Shown in pieces: positions 45,602 to 53,407 of a DNA stretch of 64,000 nt (position 1 is the stretch's first letter; each line of letters opens with the position of its first letter). The notes beneath the pieces are model-generated. The model made no database searches, was not told the origin of the DNA, and saw only the letters and a list, made by a program, of their open reading frames with translations. This DNA is from Oscillospiraceae bacterium (lineage in GTDB: Bacteria > Bacillota_A > Clostridia > Oscillospirales > WRJC01): positions 1-64,000 of the forward strand of contig WRJC01000008.1 in assembly GCA_009782405.1 (NCBI GenBank). Direction: 5' to 3'. The position numbers and the translations under genes were made by a program.

Positions 45602-46942
45602 TTATTGCACAAAATGCAGTATATACGCATCGGCGATCGATTCGGCGCCCAAATCGCCGCCATCCGGTTTTAGGGCATAGCCTTTCTCTGAGGTTTCAAA
45701 CGTGATGGTTTTGCCCGTGCGTATATTTTCGATACGCGATACTTTTTTGTTTATATGGGGTATGACGATTTCTTCCGGGAAACCCGCGCTTTCGCCGCGC
45801 ATATGGAAAGCGAAGGCCTTTTTTTCTTTTTCCTTTTGCGTGAATGCGAAATTGCCGCTGCGGTACGGGTAGCAAGCCCTTGTGCCGTAAACGGCTTCGC
45901 CGTAAATTTTAAGCCAGTTCCCTATGCCGTTCATCCTCTCGATAGCGGGTTTTGGAAGCCTGCCGTCCGGCTGCGGCCCGACGTTCAGCGCCAGATTGCC
46001 GCCTTTGGCGATCACGTCGATGAGAAGGTGGATAAGTTCCTTCACCGATTTGTAGTCGTCGTCATAGGCAAACGAGAAGCTTTTTCCCATTGTCACATTG
46101 CTTTCCCAAGGGATGTCCATCGGGTTTTCAGGCACGCACTGCTCGGGCGTGACGTAATTTTCGCATATCCCGCCGCAAGTCCTGTCCGCTGAAAGCAGCC
46201 ACGGCTGCACCTTCCGCGCCTTTTCGATGAGTTCCTCGATTCTTATGTCTTGCCCGCCGGCTCTGTTCACTTGGCCCGCGTCAAACCACAGCACATCTAT
46301 TTTCCCGTAATTTTTCACCAATTCGAGCACTTGGTTGTGGGTGAACTCGACGAAATTCTCCCAAAGCTTCGGAAATTCTTCCGGATTGTATGTGGGGTTG
46401 CGGCCCACAAAGTTGCCCCGCGCCTGGTTTTTTGCCCAATAGTACGGCGTGTGCCAGTCCGCTTTGGAAAAATACGCGGCTATCCCGAGCCCCCTGCGCC
46501 TGAACGCCTCGAACAGATGGGCGCACACATCGGCGTATCGGTGGGTGCAAAACGGGCAGTTTTGCGCAGTTATCTTGTAGTCGGAATATTCCGTGTCCCA
46601 CATGCAGAAACCGTCGTGGTGCTTGGTGGTGAAAATGAGATATTTGAAGCCGTTGTCCTTTGCCAGGTCCGCCCACAGTTCCGGCCGGAAGCGGATGGGG
46701 TTGAATGTCTTGTTCAGGTTGAAATAGTCGCGCTTGAAATCATTGCCGCTGGTCTCCCAGTCCACCCCGGCCCTCGACCAGCTCGCATCTTCGTCCGACA
46801 GCGCCCAGGATTCCACTATGCCCCACTGCGAATACGGGCCCCAGTGCATCATCAGCGCCAGCTTTTGGTCGCGAAACCATTCCAGTCTTTGCAGGATATA
46901 TGGGTCTTCGGGCCAAATATATCCTTTTTCGTTTTCCGCCAT
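45602..46942 (-). CDS. GH29 family alpha-L-fucosidase, cytoplasmic
   Basis: The 446-residue protein matches glycoside hydrolase family 29. It has MMHWGPYSQWGIVESW, the TTKHHDGFCMWDTEYSDY block with the conserved His pair, YFSKADWHTPYYW, the nucleophile D221 in VLWFDAGQ, and GGNLALNVGPQPDGRLP. It has no signal peptide, so it hydrolyses imported fucosyl oligosaccharides. The acid/base residue is not assignable by eye. It is transcribed with a UroD-family gene from a consensus-like promoter at 46992-47020. Confidence 0.9.
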   Translation of the reverse strand: MAENEKGYIWPEDPYILQRLEWFRDQKLALMMHWGPYSQWGIVESWALSDEDASWSRAGVDWETSGNDFKRDYFNLNKTFNPIRFRPELWADLAKDNGFKYLIFTTKHHDGFCMWDTEYSDYKITAQNCPFCTHRYADVCAHLFEAFRRRGLGIAAYFSKADWHTPYYWAKNQARGNFVGRNPTYNPEEFPKLWENFVEFTHNQVLELVKNYGKIDVLWFDAGQVNRAGGQDIRIEELIEKARKVQPWLLSADRTCGGICENYVTPEQCVPENPMDIPWESNVTMGKSFSFAYDDDYKSVKELIHLLIDVIAKGGNLALNVGPQPDGRLPKPAIERMNGIGNWLKIYGEAVYGTRACYPYRSGNFAFTQKEKEKKAFAFHMRGESAGFPEEIVIPHINKKVSRIENIRTGKTITFETSEKGYALKPDGGDLGAESIADAYILHFVQ

Positions 46943-46991
46943 AAAATTATCCCCCTGTCATGATTGTTTTTGAATTTTTTGCATTTAATAT

Positions 46992-47020
46992 ATTATACGA
47001 CAATCAAATGTTTTTTTCAA
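46992..47020 (-). promoter_or_regulatory. Sigma-A type promoter for the fucosidase unit
   Basis: On the minus strand TTGAAA (47015-47020) and TATAAT (46992-46997) are separated by 17 bases, about 50 bases before the fucosidase start. Confidence 0.65.
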
Positions 47021-47038
47021 GGGGGTTTTGCAAAATAG

Positions 47039-47146
47039 TTGGACTCCGCCGTAAAACGGATGGCGCCCGAGGTGGACGCAGAGGAACTCCGGGCGGCGCT
47101 TCGGGGCCACATAGATATGCTTGAGCGGCTGTACAGCCAGATTTGA
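47039..47146 (+). pseudogene. Possible 3' remnant of an unidentified gene
   Basis: The stretch 46943-47238 holds no intact gene. Inside it a 35-codon frame, bounded by TAG just upstream and TGA at the end, reads like a real protein end: an acidic, helix-forming segment (EVDAEELRAALRGHIDMLERL). Its GC content is higher than the flanking AT-rich DNA. It has no start or ribosome site. I cannot name the family. It lies next to another gene stub, so it may be debris from the same rearrangement. Confidence 0.35.
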
Positions 47147-47238
47147 TTTTGCGATTTGCCTGTGCGCGAAACATGCTGATATATTGACAAAAAACGCAAA
47201 AAAGCGGGCAAATTTGCCAAAACCATTTGATAAAATTT

Positions 47239-47562
47239 TTAATGTATTTTAATGCTTTTATTATTATTCAGACCGTCGCCTAAACAGCTTATTGAATGAG
47301 GGTGGTTTTTTTTCCAAGTTTCGATTGCCGGTTTTAAATAATCAATACCGAGAACAGGAAAAAAACCCGCCCACGAACAACCTACGGAAAAGCCACCGGC
47401 GCCACAAAATAAATCAAGCATTGTAAGACTATCTTGGGGTACAGATAATTTGTCAATATTATAAAATACAGGTTCAATTTCTTGAACATAAGCACTTTTT
47501 TCAGCAGGATTTTTTCGTAATTTGCAATAACTTGCGATTGCCTCCCTGCCGATACTGCCCAT
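47239..47562 (-). pseudogene. Truncated C5-cytosine DNA methyltransferase (N-terminal stub)
   Basis: The 107-residue frame contains the SAM-binding motif I of C5 methyltransferases (LTMLDLFCGAGGFSVG, then GIDYLKPAIETWKKNHP) but stops before motif IV (PCQ), so no catalytic Cys is present. Upstream the frame opens only a few codons before the ATG, close to the stop of the solute-binding protein gene. The stub therefore appears to be cut at both ends. It is most likely a remnant of a restriction-modification locus. Confidence 0.75.
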
Positions 47563-47575
47563 TGGGACACACGGG

Positions 47576-49090
47576 TCATTTGTTTAAATCGTCTATATTT
47601 TTTTGGACTTTGGCCTCGAGTTTTTCGTAAAACGAGGTAAAGTTGAAATTTTTGGTTGTAGCGAGCCGCTGGCCGACATAAGCCAGGTCGAGTGAAACCG
47701 AACTGTTGAAATACCCGTAGTCATAGACCCTGCCTTCTTTGACATAATCTATCATCGCCGACGATTCGTCGTCGCGGGAATATTTTGTCTTCAGGGAAAC
47801 GTCGTAAAACGCGGGCATCACAAGCCGCGAGCCCTCCGCGCAGAGAGCCTCGGCTATGACGCTCGTCCTCTCCGTGTCGGCCGCCGTGACCGGGACTGAA
47901 AGCACATTCTGTCCGGCGTCCACGTTTGTGCAATATTTGGGAGTGGACTGCTCGTATTTCGGGAGCGGCAGAATTCCGATTTCATACTCCAAATCCCTGT
48001 GGTTTACCACATCTTGCAAATATGTGGTGTAAAACAGCGAGCGCCCCGACCTGAATGCGGTGTTCAAGGGGAAATTCCCGTCTTTTGCAAGGTCGTGCAT
48101 ATATACGGCTTCGTCGCCCAGCATGTCGATCAGCTTATCGACTATATCGACCGTGCGTTCGTTGTATATGGCAAGCTGCGGCGCGCCGTCGTCGCCGATC
48201 GATATTACCCGGTCGCCCCCGCAGTATAGCATGGAAATGGGGTAGTCCCATTCGTGGCGGATCTCGACGCCGTATCTGTCCTCGCCGATTGTCATCGCCC
48301 CGTCGCCGTTTAAATCGGAGGCCCCGCTTTTGGCGATCGACATGAATTTTTCGACGGTCCATTTGCCATTCAGCACCTCGTCATACGGATATTTTATGCC
48401 GAGGCTTTCAAACAGATCCTTGTTGAACAATATGCAGCCCGTGGAAGCAAGCCCTTTGTGGCTTATATCCCCGGTGATGCAGTAAAGCTTGCCGAATGCG
48501 CTCAGATTTTTGATCGTGTCGGCGGCCCACCACGGCGCGTCGAAGTTTACATGCGGCATATTTTCAAACCAGTCCACGGCATAATTTTTCTGCGCCATTA
48601 TGAAGGCCCCGGCTCCGTGCGCGGCTACTATGTCGAATGAGTCTTCTCCCGCCAAAATCGTCTTTTGGGCGGAAGCGGCGTCCCATTCGTCTTTGTCATA
48701 ATACATCGGCACGATGTTTATATTGAACCTCTCCTCGGTTTTTTTGTTGCGTTTGTAGACCGCGTCGTTTATGGCTTCGCCTATTTCGCTTTCCGCGTAC
48801 ATATCCGCGTTGTAATGTTCGTCGTCGCGCATATACATCACAAAATCATATCCGTCGAAATTTCTTTCCGGCAGATTGTCCTGCACTTGGCTTTCCTGCC
48901 CTTCGTTTGCATCGCCTTCGTTTGCCCCCTCTTGGCCGATATTGCCGGCAATGTCGTCATTTCCGTCGCCCGGCTCTTTATTGCCGCATGAGCACGCAAA
49001 TGCCATGGACAAAGCGATCAATGCGGCAAACAAGCATAGGCGCCTGTTGATTTTTTTGTTTTTCCGTCCCGGTTCGTTCATAATTGGCAT
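47576..49090 (-). CDS. Extracellular solute-binding lipoprotein, paralogue 5
   Basis: The 504-residue lipoprotein has a basic N-terminus (GRKNKKINRR), a hydrophobic stretch and Cys at C33 or C35, then a Gly/Asn/Asp/Glu linker. Family blocks are FDGYDFVMYMRD, EAINDAVYKRNKKTEERFN, FDAPWWAADTIKNLS, the calcium-loop-like DLNGDGAMTIGED, ILPLPKYEQSTPKY and VMPAFYDVSLKTKYSRDDESS. AAGGGG lies about seven bases before the start. It is 68 bases downstream of copA and may share its transcript. Its stop is immediately followed by a DNA methyltransferase stub. Confidence 0.87.
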   Translation of the reverse strand: MPIMNEPGRKNKKINRRLCLFAALIALSMAFACSCGNKEPGDGNDDIAGNIGQEGANEGDANEGQESQVQDNLPERNFDGYDFVMYMRDDEHYNADMYAESEIGEAINDAVYKRNKKTEERFNINIVPMYYDKDEWDAASAQKTILAGEDSFDIVAAHGAGAFIMAQKNYAVDWFENMPHVNFDAPWWAADTIKNLSAFGKLYCITGDISHKGLASTGCILFNKDLFESLGIKYPYDEVLNGKWTVEKFMSIAKSGASDLNGDGAMTIGEDRYGVEIRHEWDYPISMLYCGGDRVISIGDDGAPQLAIYNERTVDIVDKLIDMLGDEAVYMHDLAKDGNFPLNTAFRSGRSLFYTTYLQDVVNHRDLEYEIGILPLPKYEQSTPKYCTNVDAGQNVLSVPVTAADTERTSVIAEALCAEGSRLVMPAFYDVSLKTKYSRDDESSAMIDYVKEGRVYDYGYFNSSVSLDLAYVGQRLATTKNFNFTSFYEKLEAKVQKNIDDLNK

Positions 49091-49158
49091 AATTAATCCC
49101 CTTCAAGATTCTGTATTATTGTTTGTGGCGGTCATATCGCCCGTTTTGCCGACTTTGC

Positions 49159-51384
49159 CTATCGCATCAGCTTGAACCGCTTCAGCCTGAGCACATTTAA
49201 CAGCAGTGAAATATCCGAAAAGCACATCGCCGCCGCGGCGATCATGGGGTTCAATAAGCCAAATGCCGCGATTGGGATTCCTATTATGTTATAGCCGAAT
49301 GCCCAAGCCAAATTTTGCTTTATGTTTTTTATCGTCGCGCGGCTCAGCTTGATGGCGGCGGGGACATCGGACAAATCGGAGCGCATGAGGACTATGTCGG
49401 CCGACTCCATCGCGACGTCCGTGCCGGAACCTATCGCAATCCCGATGTCGGCCTGCGCCAGCGCGGGCGCGTCGTTTATCCCGTCGCCCACCATGGCGAC
49501 CCTGCGGCCCGCGGCCTGGAGCTTTTTGATTTCATTCGCTTTGTCCTGCGGCAGGACTTCCGAAAGCACACTTGCGATGCCGACTTGCTTGGCGACGGCC
49601 GACGCGGTTTTTTGATTGTCGCCCGTGATCATGAGCGCCTCTATGCCCATTTCGCATAGGGCCGCGATTGCCGAAATGCTGGATTCCTTTGCCGTGTCGG
49701 CCACGGCCACGATGCCCTCCGGCTTTCCATCGATGGCGACGTACATGGGCGTTTTTCCCTCGGCCGCCAGTTTGTCGGAATTTGCTTGAATGTCTGCAAG
49801 CGATATGTTTTTTTCCTCCATGAGCTTGCCATTTCCCACAAGCAAGGTTTGCCCCCCGACGACCGCTTCTATTCCGTGCCCGGTGACGGAATTGAAACTT
49901 TCGGCGCCTGAAAGTTCTATCCCCCTGTTTTGCGCCTCTTTGACAATCGCTTTCCCCAGCGGGTGTTCAGAGCCTTTTTCCGCAGAAGCCGCGAGCCGCA
50001 AAATTAATTCCGGGCATTTTTCGCCGAGAGCCAAAATATCCGTGACTTCGGGTTTTCCGTTAGTTATGGTGCCTGTTTTGTCGAATACGACCATATCGGT
50101 TTTATGGGCGGTTTCCAGAGCTTCGCCGTTTTTTATCAAAATTCCGTTTTCCGCGCCCTTGCCCGTGCCCACCATGATGGCAGTGGGCGTGGCAAGCCCC
50201 AGGGCGCAAGGACAGGCGATGACAAGCACGGAAATGAAGATGGTCAGGGCCAATTTCAAATCGCCGCCGCTTCCAAAAAACCATGCAACCCCGGAAAGAA
50301 GCGCCGCAACGCACACGGCGGGGACGAAATAGCCGGAAACGACATCCGCCATTTTGGCGATGGGGGCTTTGCCGTTTTGCGCATCCTCCACAAGTTTGAT
50401 GATCTGCGAAAGCGCGGTGTCGCCGCCGATCTTTTCGGCTCTGAACTCTATCGATCCCGTGGCATTCAGCGAAGCAGCATACACGGGGTCGCCGGGTTTT
50501 TTGTCTATGGGCATGCTTTCGCCGGTCAGCATGGATTCGTCTATGGCAGTGGCGCCGCTTGTCACCGTTCCGTCCACCGGTATTTTTGCGCCGGGCCTCA
50601 CAATGACCGCATCGCCGATTTTCACTTCTTCGATAGGGATTTCAAACTCCGTTTTGCCACGCATGACAAAAGCGGTTTTCGGCGCGAGTTCCATGAGTTT
50701 TCTTATGGCTTCGCCCGTTCTCCCTTTTGCGGCCGTTTCGAGCGTCTCCCCGAGCGAAATCAGCGTTATTATCACTGCGGCGCATTCAAAGTAAAGCGAA
50801 TCCACCGCCTCCGGATTTCCGCCTGCGATTTGAAGCGTGTTGTAGAGGCCAAGCAAAAAAGCTGCGCTCGTGCCTATGGCGATCAGCGAATCCATGTTGG
50901 GGCTCCGCCGCCAAAGCGCCTTGAAACCGACTGCGTAAATTTCATGCCCCGTCGCCATGACCGGCAGCGCCAGGCATAGTTCGAGAAGCGCGTATGCGAG
51001 CGGGGTTTCTCGCATCATGTGGTGCAGTTCTCCTGAAAACGGAAAGTTCGCAAAGCTCGCCATCGGGACCATGGCGATATACAGCAGGGGCAAAGAAAAA
51101 ACCGCCGAAACAAAAAATTTCGCCCAAAGGCTTTTTGTCCCGCTTTCTTTTTTGCCTTCGCTTTTTGTTTGCTTTGTTTCCAAGGCTTTGTATCCCGCTT
51201 TTTCGATCGCCTCCAAGATAGCCGGCAGCAAAATTTTGTCGGGGTCGTAGGATACGGCGGCTTTTTCGGTCGCGAAATTCACCGACGCGCTGTCCACGCC
51301 CTCCAATTTTTTTATGCTTTTTTCCACTCTTTGGGCGCAGGCCGCGCAGTGCATTCCCCCGACATTTATGATTTTTTTATCCAT
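49159..51384 (-). CDS. copA: Copper-type P1B ATPase
   Basis: The 741-residue heavy-metal ATPase has one N-terminal HMA domain (GMHCAACAQ, C13 and C16), eight predicted membrane helices, the TGES loop (MLTGESMPID), the membrane CPC in VIACPCALGL, phosphorylated D435 in DKTGT, SEHPLGKAI and MVGDGINDAPA. The signature YN and NVLRL of Cu+ exporters are present, but the MxxSS of the last helix reads MCFSD. The start at 51384 (MDKKI) is chosen because the promoter -10 is only a few bases before the next upstream ATG (51417), so transcription would begin at or within it. A reading frame extended to 51993 enters the divergent gene. It exports Cu+ or Ag+. Confidence 0.92.
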   Translation of the reverse strand: MDKKIINVGGMHCAACAQRVEKSIKKLEGVDSASVNFATEKAAVSYDPDKILLPAILEAIEKAGYKALETKQTKSEGKKESGTKSLWAKFFVSAVFSLPLLYIAMVPMASFANFPFSGELHHMMRETPLAYALLELCLALPVMATGHEIYAVGFKALWRRSPNMDSLIAIGTSAAFLLGLYNTLQIAGGNPEAVDSLYFECAAVIITLISLGETLETAAKGRTGEAIRKLMELAPKTAFVMRGKTEFEIPIEEVKIGDAVIVRPGAKIPVDGTVTSGATAIDESMLTGESMPIDKKPGDPVYAASLNATGSIEFRAEKIGGDTALSQIIKLVEDAQNGKAPIAKMADVVSGYFVPAVCVAALLSGVAWFFGSGGDLKLALTIFISVLVIACPCALGLATPTAIMVGTGKGAENGILIKNGEALETAHKTDMVVFDKTGTITNGKPEVTDILALGEKCPELILRLAASAEKGSEHPLGKAIVKEAQNRGIELSGAESFNSVTGHGIEAVVGGQTLLVGNGKLMEEKNISLADIQANSDKLAAEGKTPMYVAIDGKPEGIVAVADTAKESSISAIAALCEMGIEALMITGDNQKTASAVAKQVGIASVLSEVLPQDKANEIKKLQAAGRRVAMVGDGINDAPALAQADIGIAIGSGTDVAMESADIVLMRSDLSDVPAAIKLSRATIKNIKQNLAWAFGYNIIGIPIAAFGLLNPMIAAAAMCFSDISLLLNVLRLKRFKLMR

Positions 51385-51423
51385 AACCCGCAATTTTCCC
51401 TTTTTGTCGTCTGTCATATGCCC

Positions 51424-51452
51424 ATTATACCACGGAAAATCAAAAAATTCAA
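51424..51452 (-). promoter_or_regulatory. Sigma-A type promoter for copA
   Basis: On the minus strand TTGAAT (51447-51452) and TATAAT (51424-51429) have a 17-base spacer. It is divergent from the promoter at 51490-51518. No CueR- or CsoR-type operator was recognised. Confidence 0.6.
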
Positions 51453-51489
51453 GCGTTTGCGAAATAAATATAAAACTCTTGAAAAACAC

Positions 51490-51518
51490 TTGACATTTTT
51501 CATGCCGATATGTTAATA
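51490..51518 (+). promoter_or_regulatory. Sigma-A type promoter for solute-binding paralogue 6
   Basis: TTGACA (51490-51495), 17 bases, TTAATA (51513-51518), 35 bases ahead of the start at 51553. Confidence 0.55.
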
Positions 51519-51552
51519 TTATGGCAGAAAGCAAATATTTTGGGAGGATATT

Positions 51553-53049
51553 ATGAAAAACATAAAAATCATAATGCTGCTGGCGGCCATTTGCATCGGG
51601 TTTTCCGCATGTTCGTCCGGCAATGAGGGAACTGCGGAAAGAGAAACCGCCGCCCAGCCGGAAAACGAATTTGAAGAATCGACGAAACCGGCAATCGAGC
51701 GGCCCTACATACCCGAAGGGACAAACTACGGCGGCTACGAATTTACGGCGCTCATACCAAACAGCTATATAGGAAACCACGAAGACGATGAAGTTTACGC
51801 TGAATCCGAAAACGGAGAACCATTGAACGATGCGATATACAAACGAAACAGCATAGTGGAAAGCCTTTTGGACATAAAAATCAAGTCTATAGTGGCGGAT
51901 GCGGGCACAAGCGAACTTGCCGCCTACGCGAAAAAACTGATACAGTCCGGATCCGACGAGTTCGACGCGGTCGTGGGGGCGAACTGGACTCACATAGCGC
52001 TCGTCCAGTCGCGATGCCTCGAAAATCTGTACAATGTGGCAGGCATGGATCTTTCGAAACCGTGGTGGGATCAGCGCGCAATCGAGGAAATGTCGTACAA
52101 AAAAAGCAAATTGTACTACATATGCGGCGACATAAACTATTATGACAAATACGGAATCGGGATTGTATATTTCAACAAGCGCCTATTCGCCGAAAACGGG
52201 CTCGAATACCCGTATGAAAAAGCGAGAAACGGCGCCTGGACGCTTGGCGAATTCGCCAAGCTCATAAAGGATTACACCCGCGACATAAACGGCGACGGAA
52301 AACTCGATGAAAACGACCAGTGGGGAATGCTCGAAAACACCGGTGGCGTATATCATTTTCTCATAGGATGCGGCGAAAAAACGGTCACTCTCGATGAAGA
52401 TGGGATTCCGGCCATAAACACGATAAGCGAAAGGCACATCCAAGTGGTATCGGCGTTAGCCGACCTGTTCTCCGACAAAAGCAACGTTTTGCTTGCGGGA
52501 TCGAGCCAGCTGAGCCATATAGCGAACCCGTATGATGACGGGATATTCAAGGTTTTCAGGGAAGGGCGCGGTTTGATGTTCTTTGAAATGATCGGCACAA
52601 TACCCAATTTCAGGGAAATGGAGGACGATTTCGGCCTTCTTCCGCTTCCCAAATTCGACGAAGCTCAGAAGCAGTACCATAGTTTCACAAGCTACGGCTG
52701 GGCCACCTCATACAGCATCCCCGTGACCAATTCCGACATAGGGCGCACCGGCACGATAATCGAAACGATGGCGGGGTATTCGACCGACACGCTCACCCCT
52801 GCGGTCATAGACGTGTCCCTCAAATCGAAATTCGCGCGCGACGAGGAATCCGCGGAAATGCTGCAGATCATATTCGACACGAAAACTTACGATTTGGGGG
52901 TGGACTACAACTGGGGCGGCTTGTACGGAGTCTATAACGATGCAGCCGTAAACGGCTTCACGAAATTTGTCTCGTCGATGGAAAAGCAAATTCCGAAAGC
53001 CGAAAAGGACATGGAAAAAGTGATCGATTTGTTCGAAGAATTGAATTGA
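51553..53049 (+). CDS. Extracellular solute-binding lipoprotein, paralogue 6
   Basis: The 498-residue lipoprotein starts behind GGAGG and has a signal with lipobox FSAC (C20). Family blocks are YGGYEFTALIPN, EPLNDAIYKRNSIVESLLD, MDLSKPWWDQRAIEEMS, the calcium-loop-like DINGDGKLDEND, LLPLPKFDEAQKQY and LTPAVIDVSLKSKFARDEES. In the last block the usual PAYYD is PAVID. It stands alone on its strand. A DNA methyltransferase stub begins within its last codons, so a recombination junction lies at its 3' end. Confidence 0.88.
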   Translation: MKNIKIIMLLAAICIGFSACSSGNEGTAERETAAQPENEFEESTKPAIERPYIPEGTNYGGYEFTALIPNSYIGNHEDDEVYAESENGEPLNDAIYKRNSIVESLLDIKIKSIVADAGTSELAAYAKKLIQSGSDEFDAVVGANWTHIALVQSRCLENLYNVAGMDLSKPWWDQRAIEEMSYKKSKLYYICGDINYYDKYGIGIVYFNKRLFAENGLEYPYEKARNGAWTLGEFAKLIKDYTRDINGDGKLDENDQWGMLENTGGVYHFLIGCGEKTVTLDEDGIPAINTISERHIQVVSALADLFSDKSNVLLAGSSQLSHIANPYDDGIFKVFREGRGLMFFEMIGTIPNFREMEDDFGLLPLPKFDEAQKQYHSFTSYGWATSYSIPVTNSDIGRTGTIIETMAGYSTDTLTPAVIDVSLKSKFARDEESAEMLQIIFDTKTYDLGVDYNWGGLYGVYNDAAVNGFTKFVSSMEKQIPKAEKDMEKVIDLFEELN

Positions 53050-53315
53050 AGATACTGTCGGTATCTTACGAAAAAGAAGACCATGGATTGCACGAAACGC
53101 AAAAACCGCTGAAACTAATGGAATGTCTTGTGTCTCTCGTGACGCAAGAAGGAGCGATTGTGCTTGACCCGTTTGCGGGTTCCGGCACAACATGTTTGGC
53201 GGCAAAAAAACTCAACCGCCATTATATTGGCGTGGAAATTGATGGCGGTTATGTTAAAATCGCTCGCAATCGCATATTTGACGATGTTATGCAATTGAAA
53301 TTGGATATGGTTTGA
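53046..53315 (+). pseudogene. Truncated DNA (adenine-N6 or cytosine-N4) methyltransferase, C-terminal stub
   Basis: The frame carries the end of a beta-type amino-methyltransferase: GLHETQKPLKLMECLVSL, SAM motif I IVLDPFAGSGTTCLAAKKL and NRHYIGVEIDGGYVKIARNRI. The catalytic (D/N)PPY motif, which lies N-terminal in this class, is missing. The track start (TTG at 53046) falls inside the stop region of the solute-binding gene and is not a real start. Homology-like sequence begins around 53070. This is a decayed fragment of a restriction-modification gene. Confidence 0.78.
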
Positions 53316-53407
53316 AATGAAATAATATTGAAATCAAACGAGAATGTCAAGGAGGCGCATTAGGATAGAAGCGCCGGAAAACTGAAAATGCCAAATTTTC
53401 CATTCTG

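Noticed and set aside
51385..51993. N-terminal extension of the copper ATPase frame
   Set aside because: It runs across the divergent promoters and into the coding region of solute-binding paralogue 6. Normal CopA starts at 51384.
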